Origin: CBDCUF01 sp965222525
GTDB taxonomy: Bacteria > Pseudomonadota > Alphaproteobacteria > Rickettsiales > UBA8987
Direction of reading: 5' to 3'
Assembly (NCBI GenBank): GCA_965222525.1
Contig: OZ244955.1
Span: 2,046,001-2,110,000, forward strand
DNA length: 64,000 bases
Shown: piece after piece, positions 23,008 to 31,608 of the stretch
How positions within the stretch are numbered: the stretch's first letter is position 1
Layout: each line of letters begins with the position of its first letter
The notes under the pieces: generated by a model
What the model was told of the DNA's origin: nothing
What the model saw: only the letters and a program-made list of their open reading frames with translations
Databases searched by the model: none
Made by a program: the position numbers and the translations under genes

Positions 23008-24855
23008 ATGGTTGCGAATATTGCGCTGACGGCGACTGCCAATACCAGTACCGGAACAAGTATCTCGGTTACAAAGCCTGCTGGTGTGCAGGAAGGTGAT
23101 TTGCTGGTTTTATGGCTGTCCAAGGATTCCAACGATAATGTAACTTCTCCACCAACTGGGTTCACATATGATGCCGGCAAATCCGGTAATATGGGTGGGA
23201 CTGCCGAAGGGCGGTATTTCTCTAAAACTGCTGGTGCATCCGAACCTTCCAGCTATTCTTTCAGCTGGTCTGGTAATGAAGCTGCAACATTGTCCTTACT
23301 CGTCATCCGGGATGAAAACGGCGTTGACGTTGCTGGCAAGAATTTCTCATCCAGCAATAGAACGTCTGCAACTGTAAGCGCACTTACCACCACAGAAGAT
23401 GATGTGTTGCTGGTGGCATTTGTCGCTGGCGAATCGGGAAGCTCTGCCCATACGCCACCAACAGGATTCACAGAGCAATTGGACTTTTCTGGTGGATCCA
23501 GTACTAGCGGCTCATCTCAGGCCATACATACAAAATTACAGTCTACCGCTGGCTCCACCGGTTCTATACTGTTTACACAGACTCAAGACCAGGAATTAGG
23601 AGCTGTCGTTGTTGGTTATAAATCCTCCGGAGCCAGTACCACTGAGGTTTCCAACACTCTTGACCTGAGATGGAATGCAATTGCTGAAACTACTAGCAAC
23701 GCAGATTTGCGCTGGGATGTTTTCTTGGAGATTATTTCATCTACTGATCTGAAATGGCAAATCCTTAATGGAACCAGTAATCAGTTTGATCTGCGCTGGA
23801 GTGTTGTTGCTGACACTCAGCAATCTTTAGATCTACGCTGGAATGCACAAGGTGTAGTTACTTTTACAGCAGAATTTCAGTGGAATATAGAAAATGAAAC
23901 ATCAAATATATCTGATATTCGGTGGAATATATTTGAGGAGTCTTCTCAAACATTAAATCTTCAATATGACATAATTCAGGGTGCTCAATCAGTGCTGGAT
24001 ATTAGTTATGACATCATTGAGGAAATTGTTGCTACTGCTGATATTAAGTACCACATATTAAATGAGGTTACAGCTAGTATCGAGTATCAGTGGAATATTG
24101 CAGCAGGTCTTTCAGAGGTTAGCAATATCCTAGATCTGCGCTATGACATTGCAGAGGAGATTGCCAGTTCCATAAATCTCCGCTGGCCTATTATGCAGCT
24201 CACAGAAAATAGCATTAATCTGAACTGGAATCTATTTGGAGAAGTTACTCAGACTCTCGATATTATCTATGATGTTATTAAAGAGGTCGCAACCACCACC
24301 GATATTAGATACAACACACTCAGCGAGACCTCTAACGAGATTGAATGCCGATGGAATATCTCTGCTGGATTGTCAGAAGTCAGTAATGCCGTTGATATTA
24401 GTTATAATATCAATGAGGAAATTCTGATTATTACTGATTTCCGTTGGAACATTATATCTGAGATCACAAATTCTGTAGATCTCCGTTATGGCACAATAGA
24501 GGAAATCTCCAGCACGCTTGAAACACAATGGCATATCGTTACCCATATTGAAAATACCACTCAACTACAATGGGCAATAATCACCGCAATTGAAAACTCT
24601 CTAAAATTAGATTGGCGGTTGATTATCGCTGTCACAAATAACCTCACTATCCGCTGGAATGTAATTCAGGAAGTCATAGCCATCATCAATTTGCTCTGGG
24701 AATTGCCCGGTATTCCACCACCCAGATCAAAACAAAGAACCCTCTCCCTGATGGCGGAAGATCGGGTGATAATAATCGCACATGAAAACCGGACTCTGGC
24801 AATCCCGCAGGAGGATCGAACAATTGCTTTACCAACCGTAACTTTAGGAGAATAA
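23008..24855 (+). CDS. tail-fibre-like protein with 14-residue repeats
   Basis: 615 residues. The N-terminal 210 residues form two similar beta-rich domains (VTKPAGVQEGDLLVLWLSKD; PPTGFTYDAGKSG; then DDVLLVAFVAGESGS with PPTGFTEQLDFSGGSS). Bases 23662-24705 encode about 24 repeats of 14 residues of pattern [DN]-[LI]-x-[WY]-[ND]-[IV]-x-x-E-x-x-x-x-[LIA]; two units are 17 long and contain SAGLSEVSN. The Pro/Arg-rich C-terminus repeats LMAEDRVIIIAHENRTLAIPQEDRTIAL. A regular beta fold such as a fibre shaft is likely. A strong ribosome site (CAGGAGTGGATT) precedes ATG. It is unusually far from the other tail genes. Confidence 0.65.
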   Translation: MVANIALTATANTSTGTSISVTKPAGVQEGDLLVLWLSKDSNDNVTSPPTGFTYDAGKSGNMGGTAEGRYFSKTAGASEPSSYSFSWSGNEAATLSLLVIRDENGVDVAGKNFSSSNRTSATVSALTTTEDDVLLVAFVAGESGSSAHTPPTGFTEQLDFSGGSSTSGSSQAIHTKLQSTAGSTGSILFTQTQDQELGAVVVGYKSSGASTTEVSNTLDLRWNAIAETTSNADLRWDVFLEIISSTDLKWQILNGTSNQFDLRWSVVADTQQSLDLRWNAQGVVTFTAEFQWNIENETSNISDIRWNIFEESSQTLNLQYDIIQGAQSVLDISYDIIEEIVATADIKYHILNEVTASIEYQWNIAAGLSEVSNILDLRYDIAEEIASSINLRWPIMQLTENSINLNWNLFGEVTQTLDIIYDVIKEVATTTDIRYNTLSETSNEIECRWNISAGLSEVSNAVDISYNINEEILIITDFRWNIISEITNSVDLRYGTIEEISSTLETQWHIVTHIENTTQLQWAIITAIENSLKLDWRLIIAVTNNLTIRWNVIQEVIAIINLLWELPGIPPPRSKQRTLSLMAEDRVIIIAHENRTLAIPQEDRTIALPTVTLGE

Positions 24856-24857
24856 AA

Positions 24858-25367
24858 ATGCCGATAGCCTCAACTGATATAGATTTCCACTTATCCGGTG
24901 GTGCTGCCAATAGTGATGTCGATGCCTCGCTGGGTGGCGCAATAAGCTCAACGCAAATCACCGATGCCACGCTCAATAACCTGTTTGATGATGTATCCAG
25001 CGATGAATCGAGTGCTGGTGATACCGAATATCGCTGTATTTATGTGAAGAATAATCATGGTAGCCTGACATTGCAGAATGCCGTAATCTGGATTGATACC
25101 GATACTCCCAGCACTGACAGTGATGTTGATATTGGGCTTGGCACCAGTGCAATTAACGGAACTGAACAGAGTGTTGCCGATGAAGATACTGCACCGGCAG
25201 GAGTGACATTTTCCAGTCCGGCATCGAAGGCCACAGGTCTTTCTATTGGCAATATCCCCGCCGGGCAGCATAAAGCGGTATGGCTTGAACGGGTGATAAG
25301 TCCCGGAGCAGCTGCGTTTAATTCTGACTCAGTGATCTTAAAAGTTGCTGGTGATACTGCCGCTTAG
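24858..25367 (+). CDS. phage structural protein, unknown
   Basis: 169 residues, two bases after the fibre-like gene. Acidic, beta-rich and low in Lys: DIDFHLSGGAANSDVDASLGG, then YRCIYVKNNHGSLTLQNAVIWID, then IPAGQHKAVWLERVISPGAAA. The pattern (exposed beta sandwich with YVKNN..L and a final AVWLER..) is common in phage virion-associated proteins. It may be a fibre-associated or head decoration protein. Confidence 0.55.
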   Translation: MPIASTDIDFHLSGGAANSDVDASLGGAISSTQITDATLNNLFDDVSSDESSAGDTEYRCIYVKNNHGSLTLQNAVIWIDTDTPSTDSDVDIGLGTSAINGTEQSVADEDTAPAGVTFSSPASKATGLSIGNIPAGQHKAVWLERVISPGAAAFNSDSVILKVAGDTAA

Positions 25368-25376
25368 GGGAATACA

Positions 25377-25748
25377 GTGTCGAAAATCCACAAATTCCCC
25401 AAGGCTCCATTTGCCGATAAGGATTACACATGCGATTATTCCGCCGAACTGGATGCACTGGGCGATTCTATCGCCAGTAGTGTGTGGATTGTACCGAGTA
25501 ATGATGTTGATGGCGTTGGCAATACAGAAATTACGCTGGCGGATGGTGTTACGGTGAATGTCAGTGTTTCTGCACCATCACCAACATATAGCCAGGGTGG
25601 GACTTTTATCAATGGCAATAAAACCGTAATCAATCTTGATGGTGGAACTCTTGGCCTGACCTACCGTATCTACAACCGTATTGTTACTGTCGCTGGCCGT
25701 AAATACGAAAAGGTGTTTGATGTGTTTATTCAGGTGGAAGGGTGTTGA
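25377..25748 (+). CDS. phage structural protein, unknown
   Basis: 123 residues from GTG 25377, preceded by TTAGGGGAATACA. It is beta-rich with a short N-terminal segment (KFPKAPFADKDYTCDYSAELDALGD), then SVWIVPSNDVDG and GGTLGLTYRIYNRIVTVAGRKYEKVFDVFIQ. The end resembles an immunoglobulin-like phage domain. Same operon as the two genes before it, convergent with the cargo gene that follows. Confidence 0.55.
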   Translation: MSKIHKFPKAPFADKDYTCDYSAELDALGDSIASSVWIVPSNDVDGVGNTEITLADGVTVNVSVSAPSPTYSQGGTFINGNKTVINLDGGTLGLTYRIYNRIVTVAGRKYEKVFDVFIQVEGC

Positions 25749-25750
25749 AG

Positions 25751-26428
25751 TTAACTTTGTGTCAAAGGTCTATCTTGCCCTTTTAGCATGGACTTAACAT
25801 TATCTATATTTTCATAAAGTTTTGAATCTTTTGCTATTTCATGCACGGCACTCATCAAAGTATGTAGCTGTGTTCCTTCCACCAAATTTGGAAGTAATTT
25901 TTCCATATTGGTTTTCATATTATAGGTATTCTCAACATCTTGTTTTGATACCCTATCTTCTTTATCAACCCACTCTGGATTATACTTATCTCTTAAACCA
26001 CCGGCCCATAGCTGTACTGAGCTCAAAGAACCAGTCATTCCGGGTGCAGTTTTATCAATCCTATATTTATCGTTCATTATTACTTCATACTCTCCTATAT
26101 GATTTAAAGCATGTAACGCGCTACCGACTTTTTCTAATAATTTAAAGTCTTTTTCCTCACCTGGTTTTAAAGTTTCTTTTGTCTTGCTGATTACGTCATC
26201 AAACTCAAATCTAGCAATCCACATTATAGAGTCTCTATTCCATGTGCTGTCCTTCTCCTTGTTTTCATACACAATATCTTTTCTTTTTTCATTCGGTCCA
26301 CCATTAAAGAATGTAACAGCCGCCATTTTGAAATCATGTGCAGTATGCCATTGAGCTTCGCGTTGCTCTTCCAGGTCAGGCTGTTTCTCTGTTTTTGGTT
26401 TTTTATACTCTTCTGGTTTTTTAACCAT
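25751..26428 (-). CDS. unknown cargo protein, Pho-box controlled (prophage)
   Basis: 225 residues from ATG 26428, with GGAG 8 bases upstream. Charged N-terminus (VKKPEEYKKPKTEKQPDLEE), then mainly helical sequence with some aromatic clusters (MAAVTFFNGGPNEKRKD; MWIARFEFDDVISKTKE; LSSVQLWAGGLRDKYNPEWVDK). No signal peptide, membrane segment or known domain seen. It lies on the strand opposite the phage structural genes, stop to stop with 25377-25748, behind its own Pho-type promoter. Function unknown; a secreted or cytoplasmic accessory protein is possible. Confidence 0.65.
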   Translation of the reverse strand: MVKKPEEYKKPKTEKQPDLEEQREAQWHTAHDFKMAAVTFFNGGPNEKRKDIVYENKEKDSTWNRDSIMWIARFEFDDVISKTKETLKPGEEKDFKLLEKVGSALHALNHIGEYEVIMNDKYRIDKTAPGMTGSLSSVQLWAGGLRDKYNPEWVDKEDRVSKQDVENTYNMKTNMEKLLPNLVEGTQLHTLMSAVHEIAKDSKLYENIDNVKSMLKGQDRPLTQS

Positions 26429-26481
26429 TAGTTTTCTCCATAGTAACAAAAAGGCTCACCATTAAGCTTTTCATGCCAAAC

Positions 26482-26515
26482 ACTATAGCAGAGAAATGTT
26501 AAAGTTTTATGACAC
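26482..26515 (-). promoter_or_regulatory. Pho box and -10 for the 25751 gene
   Basis: Minus strand GTGTCATAAAACTTTAAC (26515-26498, 15 of 18 matches), 10 bases, then TATAGT (26487-26482), the spacing and -10 of E. coli phoA. The flanking 110 bases (to about 26600) are nearly the same as those next to the promoters at 36.2 and 37.8 kb. Confidence 0.8.
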
Positions 26516-26690
26516 TTCTCAAATTATTTTCAAAAAAATGCATATTTTTTAGAGATGATTTTAATAATCTTTATATATCAATGGGTTGTTAGGCAAAATA
26601 ATTTGCATATTTTTCGCAAAAACCAGTATTTTTGCCGTTTTACCCTCAAATCACCTGCCAAAAGGGTTGTTTTAGGCTTAAAATAGCCCC

Positions 26691-27275
26691 ATGCCAGAGG
26701 TGATTATCAAGGATAATATCAAGGAATTTACACGGTTTTTAAGCCGTGTCGAGAAGAAACAGGTGCCATTTGCTACCTCCCGTGCGATAAATGACACCGC
26801 TGTTGATGCCCAAAAGTCTATACAGGCCGCTATTCCACATATATTTGATAACCGCAAGAAATGGTGGTTAAAGCAGCAACCAACCGGCATCAAGATCAAA
26901 TTCTCCAACAAAACCCGTCTGACTGCCAGCATATTCACCAATGCACCTTTCGCTGAACTGCAAGAAAAGGGCGGCATCAAAACACCTAAATCCGGTGGTG
27001 TGATTGCTGTTCCCACTGCTAAGGTTGCCAAGAGATACCGCAAAGCTGGTGGTGCACGGCAACTATTACAATCAAGCGATAAGATATTCTCCACTAAAAA
27101 AGGTATATTCAAGAAGCGTGGTAAGTCTTCTATCACCACTATGTTTGTCTATACCAAGACTGCAAACGTTCGCCGCAGATTTGGCTTTGCCAGAATAGCT
27201 GAGAAAGTTGTCAAAAGAAAATTCAACCGCAACTTTGCTACCAGATTACAACAGGCTCTCAGAACCGCCAGATAA
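26691..27275 (+). CDS. phage minor structural protein, gp10/tail-completion-like
   Basis: 194 basic residues: IKEFTRFLSRVEKKQVPFATSRAINDTAVDAQKSI is the N-terminal helix pair typical of phage head-tail/minor tail proteins of the HK97 gp10 type. It is followed by a Lys/Arg-rich beta region (IKIKFSNKTRLTASIFTNAPFAELQEKGGIKTPKSG) and a basic end. It lies before a terminator and away from the main tail genes, an unusual position. Confidence 0.6.
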   Translation: MPEVIIKDNIKEFTRFLSRVEKKQVPFATSRAINDTAVDAQKSIQAAIPHIFDNRKKWWLKQQPTGIKIKFSNKTRLTASIFTNAPFAELQEKGGIKTPKSGGVIAVPTAKVAKRYRKAGGARQLLQSSDKIFSTKKGIFKKRGKSSITTMFVYTKTANVRRRFGFARIAEKVVKRKFNRNFATRLQQALRTAR

Positions 27276-27343
27276 TTATGTGACTTCTGGTGAGGTGTAT
27301 TCGCTGCTATCATAAGCATCATAACCTACCAAACCTATCAACA

Positions 27344-27380
27344 AACTCCCTCGAACCTAATTTGGTGCGGGGGAGTTTTT
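27344..27380 (+). terminator. Rho-independent terminator
   Basis: AACTCCCTCG (27344-27353) pairs with CGGGGGAGTT (27368-27377) over a 14-base loop and is followed by TTTTTATTT. It separates the 26691 gene from the packaging genes. The 150 bases that follow (with GGGTAACGCGTAAGCGCGTT) have no gene and could hold a cos/pac site, by position only. Confidence 0.8.
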
Positions 27381-27528
27381 ATTTGTATTCCTCCTCAAAA
27401 TCAAAAAGGTACTAACTCGCGGATCGCCACGAGGGTAACGCGTAAGCGCGTTTTATAGCTAGACACTGGAGCCAAAAGTCCATTTCGTTTCGTTTTTATA
27501 CTCCCTGATAAGCAGAAATCAGGAGAAA

Positions 27529-28758
27529 ATGTATTTTGAAATGCGAAATGACCCTATGGAAATAAAACTAATTCAGACAGAAAGTATCATCCCTTACGCC
27601 AGAAATCCTCGTAAGAATGATAGTGCAGTTGATAAAGTTGTGGCTTCTATTAAAGAGTTTGGCTTCCGTCAGCCGATTGTGGTTGATGAGGAGATGGTTA
27701 TTATAGTTGGCCATACCAGACTGGAAGCTGCAAAACGTCTGGGGCTTAAAAAACTCCCGGTTCATATAGCAAAGGGACTAACCCCGGAGCAGGTCAAGGC
27801 ATATCGTATTGCTGATAATAAAACCAATGAATTTTCCCAGTGGGACATGGAATTGCTGGGGTTGGAGCTTATTGATCTGGAAAAGCTGGATTATAATACC
27901 GAACTTACTGGTTTTGATGTTGAGGAAATCGCCTCACTGATTAATGTAGAAGAGGTGGAGGGATTGACAGATGATGACGCTGTGCCGGAAGCCTCGGAAG
28001 ATCCTGTATCTGCTCCCGGTGATATATGGTTGTTGGGTGATCATAGAATAATGTGTGGTGATAGCACCAAGGAAGCGGATGTTGCCAAACTCATGGGTAA
28101 TAAAAAAGCCGATATGATATTTACCGATCCACCATATAATGTGGATTATACTGGTAAGACCAAGGATGCCCTCAAGATAAAGAACGATAATTTTGCATCA
28201 GGATTCTATGAGTTTCTGGTGAACTCATTTACCAATATGAGAAACTCTGCTAAGAGCGGTGCTGCTATTTATGTATGTCATGCTGATAGTGCTGGTCATG
28301 AGTTCAGAAAAGCTATGGTAGAAAGTGGATGGCTCTTAAAGCAGGTTATAGTCTGGGTTAAAAATACTATCGTATTAGGCCGGCAGGATTATCACTGGCA
28401 GCATGAGCCAATATTATATGGCTGGGCTGAGGGTGGTACTCACAAATGGTATGGCGATCGTAAGCAGTCAACAGTCTGGCATGAGAATAAACCGAATAAA
28501 AGTGAAGTCCATCCTACTATGAAACCAGTAGAGCTGATCACCAGAGCTATTAATAATAGCAGTAAGAGCGATGATCTTATTCTCGATTTATTTCTTGGTT
28601 CCGGCTCTACATTAATTGCATCTGAGAAATCCCACCGTATCTGCTACGGGATGGAATTAGATTCGCGTTACTGCGATGTTATCGTCAAACGCTGGCAGGA
28701 TTTTACCGGCAATGATGCAGTAAATCTCAACACAAAGGAAAAGTTCAATGTCCGATAG
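27529..28758 (+). CDS. ParB/Srx-domain DNA methyltransferase (phage)
   Basis: 409 residues in two parts. Residues 8-110 are a ParB-like nuclease/Srx domain (IPYARNPRKNDSAVDKVVASIKEFGFRQPIVVDEE; GHTRLEAAKRLGLKKLPVHI). Residues about 165-400 are a type beta DNA methyltransferase with the catalytic DPPY (TDPPYNVDYTG) before the SAM-binding FLGSGST, and a HPTMKP motif. It should methylate adenine N6 or cytosine N4 in phage DNA. Such fusions sit next to terminase in many alphaproteobacterial prophages. An 11-base overlap joins it to the next gene. The recognition sequence is unknown. Confidence 0.9.
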   Translation: MYFEMRNDPMEIKLIQTESIIPYARNPRKNDSAVDKVVASIKEFGFRQPIVVDEEMVIIVGHTRLEAAKRLGLKKLPVHIAKGLTPEQVKAYRIADNKTNEFSQWDMELLGLELIDLEKLDYNTELTGFDVEEIASLINVEEVEGLTDDDAVPEASEDPVSAPGDIWLLGDHRIMCGDSTKEADVAKLMGNKKADMIFTDPPYNVDYTGKTKDALKIKNDNFASGFYEFLVNSFTNMRNSAKSGAAIYVCHADSAGHEFRKAMVESGWLLKQVIVWVKNTIVLGRQDYHWQHEPILYGWAEGGTHKWYGDRKQSTVWHENKPNKSEVHPTMKPVELITRAINNSSKSDDLILDLFLGSGSTLIASEKSHRICYGMELDSRYCDVIVKRWQDFTGNDAVNLNTKEKFNVR

Positions 28759-29287
28759 ACCGTTAGTGTCAGGTGAGTTTCTGGCCAAGTTATTTAATGT
28801 GACAGTAAGACGAGTTCAGCAACTGGCCAAGGATGATATTGTTGTAAAAGCCGGTAGAGGAAAATATGATCTTATAGCTTCTGTTCAGGGATACGTAAAA
28901 TATTTGCAGGATTTATCTATCGGTAAAACTCCATCACCAGAGCAACTGCATATTCAGAGAACCCGGTTGCTCAGTGCACAGGCTGAGAAGACTGAGCTTG
29001 AGGTTAAGGTGATGCATAGCCAGTTAGTTCCGATAGATGAGGTTAATGATTTTCTGCTTCCGATGTTGAATAATTTCCGGTCACGCTGCCTTTCAGTTCC
29101 ACATGCCATAGCCCATCAGCTTGTCACTATAACGAAGGTCTCTGAAATAGAGGAGATCGTCCGTGGTAAAATTTATGAGGCATTAACGGAGTTGTCAGAA
29201 TATGAACCAGACAATCAGTCTAGTAAAAGAAATCATAAGGAGCGCAAGCCAGACAGTAAAGCCCCCGCCATCGCTAAAAGTCAGTGA
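28748..29287 (+). CDS. terminase small subunit
   Basis: 179 residues. An N-terminal winged-helix (SGEFLAKLFNVTVRRVQQLAKDDIVV) followed by a helical oligomerisation region (IQRTRLLSAQAEKTELEVKVMHSQLVPIDEV) fits the lambda Nu1-like family that binds cos/pac DNA. It overlaps the large subunit by 86 bases, a strong sign of coupling. The C-terminus is charged and probably disordered. Confidence 0.85.
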   Translation: MSDRPLVSGEFLAKLFNVTVRRVQQLAKDDIVVKAGRGKYDLIASVQGYVKYLQDLSIGKTPSPEQLHIQRTRLLSAQAEKTELEVKVMHSQLVPIDEVNDFLLPMLNNFRSRCLSVPHAIAHQLVTITKVSEIEEIVRGKIYEALTELSEYEPDNQSSKRNHKERKPDSKAPAIAKSQ

Positions 29288-31064
29288 ATGGGCTGACGAG
29301 TATCGCTATCTATCTTCTGAATCCAGTGCAGAGCCGGGTAAATGGTATACAGATCGTGCACCATATCAGCGCGGAATAATGGATTCCATCAATGATCGTG
29401 ATACGCAAGTGGTGGTGATTATGACATCATCGCAAGTTGGTAAGACTGAAATTATTAATAATATCGCTGCGTATTTTATTGATCAGGATCCATCACCAAT
29501 ATTGCTGGTACAACCTACATTATTAATCGGCGAAGCATGGAGTAAAGATCGTCTGACACCAATGGTACGTGATACTCCTGCTCTGAGTAACCTGATTAAG
29601 ACGGAGCGCAAACGTGATGGGGAGAATACTATTCTGCATAAGAAATTCCCCGGTGGTCATATTACGGTGGCTGGTGCAAATTCACCTGCATCACTATCGA
29701 GCAGACCGATCAGAATAGTGCTTCTCGATGAAGTAGATCGCTATCCATTCTCAGCCGGTGTGGAAGGTGATCCGGTGAACCTGGCTAGAGCAAGAGCAAA
29801 GAATTTCTGGAACCGCAAGATTGTGATGAGCTCCACTCCTACTATTAAGGGTGAGAGCAGAATTGATGCCGCATATGAATCAAGTGATCAGCGCAAATTC
29901 TATGTACCATGCCCGCATTGTGATGAGATGCAGGTCTTAACCTGGGCGCAGATTCAGTGGGATGATGGTAAACCGGAGGATGCAGTTTATATCTGTCCAC
30001 ATTGTGGTGTAGTACTAACCAATGGTGATAAGCCGTTTATGTTGAAGAATGGCCTGTGGCTGGCTGACAAAGAATTTCATGGTACTGCTGGATTTTACTT
30101 AAATGAGTTATATTCTCCGTGGGTGAGTTGGGGCGAGATTGCACTAAATTTTTTAGAAGCCAAGAAACTCCCTGAAACTTTGAAGACTTTTATCAATACA
30201 TCACTGGCCGAATGCTGGGAAGAAGATGCTGATGCCGAAGGTCTGGATGAAGATTCATTACAGTCCAGAGTTGAGGATTATGACACTGCACCGGAGGGTG
30301 TGCTGGTTATTACTGTCGGTGTTGATATTCAGGATGACAGGATTGAGCTGGAGATTCAGGGCTGGGGTGTGGATGAAGAGTTCTGGAGTATTGATTATGT
30401 AGTATTGCACGGCAGTCCATCTAAAAGAGAAGTGTGGCAATCTTTGGATGATATATTGCTATCAAAAATCCCTCATGCACTAGGGGTAGATCTGCCTATT
30501 TCTTGTGTATGTATAGATTCCGGTGGCCATCATACCGAGGAGGTATATCAATACTGCAAAGAAAAAGCCCGACAGAAGCGTAGAATATATGCAATTAAAG
30601 GTCAGAGCCAATATGGTAAACCGGTAGTCGGCAAATTCACCCGTAATAATGCGCTCAGGGTAAAGTTATTTCCGCTGGGTGTGGATACTGCCAAGGAGGT
30701 GATATTTGGCAGACTTAAAATTGAGGAGCCGGGTGCTGGTTTTTGTCATCATCCATCCCGATATGATGAGGAGTTTTTCAAGCAACTAACTTCTGAGAAG
30801 CAGGTTAAGAGATTTCATAAAGGCCGCACCAGAAAGGAATGGATCAAGACTTATCGCAGAAATGAAGTTCTGGATTGCCGGGTATATGGTATGGCAGCTC
30901 TAAAAATCTTGAAGCCTGATTTTGAGAAGATAGCTGAGAGACTGCATTCTCGTATCACAAAATTGGATAGTACCGGCGAGGAAGAATCCGTGGATAATAA
31001 ATCTAAGCCCAGAAAAAGACCTCATAGTAGGCCACAGGGCGGTTTTGTTAATTCATGGAAGTAA
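29202..31064 (+). CDS. terminase large subunit (lambda GpA type)
   Basis: 620 residues. ATPase domain: adenine motif before SSQVGKTEIINN (P-loop variant, about residue 75) and Walker B IVLLDEVDRYPF (about 170). A zinc-ribbon-like CPHCDEMQVLTW...YICPHCG follows at about 235-268. The nuclease domain has ITVGVDIQDDRIELEIQGWG and CVCIDSGGHHTEEVY with the expected Asp residues. It packages DNA through the portal. Starts within the small-subunit gene. The GpA type usually implies cos packaging. Confidence 0.93.
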   Translation: MNQTISLVKEIIRSASQTVKPPPSLKVSEWADEYRYLSSESSAEPGKWYTDRAPYQRGIMDSINDRDTQVVVIMTSSQVGKTEIINNIAAYFIDQDPSPILLVQPTLLIGEAWSKDRLTPMVRDTPALSNLIKTERKRDGENTILHKKFPGGHITVAGANSPASLSSRPIRIVLLDEVDRYPFSAGVEGDPVNLARARAKNFWNRKIVMSSTPTIKGESRIDAAYESSDQRKFYVPCPHCDEMQVLTWAQIQWDDGKPEDAVYICPHCGVVLTNGDKPFMLKNGLWLADKEFHGTAGFYLNELYSPWVSWGEIALNFLEAKKLPETLKTFINTSLAECWEEDADAEGLDEDSLQSRVEDYDTAPEGVLVITVGVDIQDDRIELEIQGWGVDEEFWSIDYVVLHGSPSKREVWQSLDDILLSKIPHALGVDLPISCVCIDSGGHHTEEVYQYCKEKARQKRRIYAIKGQSQYGKPVVGKFTRNNALRVKLFPLGVDTAKEVIFGRLKIEEPGAGFCHHPSRYDEEFFKQLTSEKQVKRFHKGRTRKEWIKTYRRNEVLDCRVYGMAALKILKPDFEKIAERLHSRITKLDSTGEEESVDNKSKPRKRPHSRPQGGFVNSWK

Positions 31065-31065
31065 T

Positions 31066-31608
31066 ATGATATTATCCTATGAACCTGCACTGATTACTCA
31101 GGGTGATACTGTAAAGTGGAAAAAGACTTTTGCAGATTATCCGGCAGATGATGGCTGGCAGTTGCAGTATATCCTGGGCGGAGCATCTGATCAGGTGCTG
31201 AGTTTTGGCACTGAGATTATTGCTGATGGTAAAGGATTTTTGATCACTATTGCAGATAGTTCATCATTTTCTGTTGGTGATTACTGGTGGCAGGCGAAAA
31301 TTTCTAAATCCGGTGAGATATATACTGTAGCAGAGGGAATCTTAAAAGTTATCTCCACTGCCAGTACTTATAAGCAGCTATTGCATATTACAACGGTGTT
31401 GGATGCTATTGAGGCGGTAATACAAAACCGTGCTAGTAAAGATCAGGAATCATACTCTATCAATGGCAGGTCACTTTCCAGAACATCAATTCCTGATTTG
31501 ATTATTCTTCGCAATGAATATCTGCGCCAGAGAAGTAAACTCGAGAAGGCTGAAAATATCCGCAAAGGTCTTGGTAGTGGCCAGATACAGGTGAGGTTTA
31601 ATAGATGA
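31066..31608 (+). CDS. gpW-like head-tail joining protein with Ig-like N-domain
   Basis: 180 residues from ATG 31066, with GGAAG upstream; TTG 31045 is less likely. The N-terminal 100 residues look beta-sandwich (ITQGDTVKWKKTFADYPADDGWQLQYILGG; VGDYWWQAKISK). The C-terminal 75 have the small helical pattern of gpW-like proteins (LDAIEAVIQNRASKDQESYSINGRSLSRTSIPDLIILRNEY). Position between terminase and portal fits. Confidence 0.7.
   Translation: MILSYEPALITQGDTVKWKKTFADYPADDGWQLQYILGGASDQVLSFGTEIIADGKGFLITIADSSSFSVGDYWWQAKISKSGEIYTVAEGILKVISTASTYKQLLHITTVLDAIEAVIQNRASKDQESYSINGRSLSRTSIPDLIILRNEYLRQRSKLEKAENIRKGLGSGQIQVRFNR

Noticed and set aside
22995..25748. Diversity-generating retroelement target in the fibre genes
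   Set aside because: No reverse transcriptase or template repeat was found; the repeats are regular structural units.
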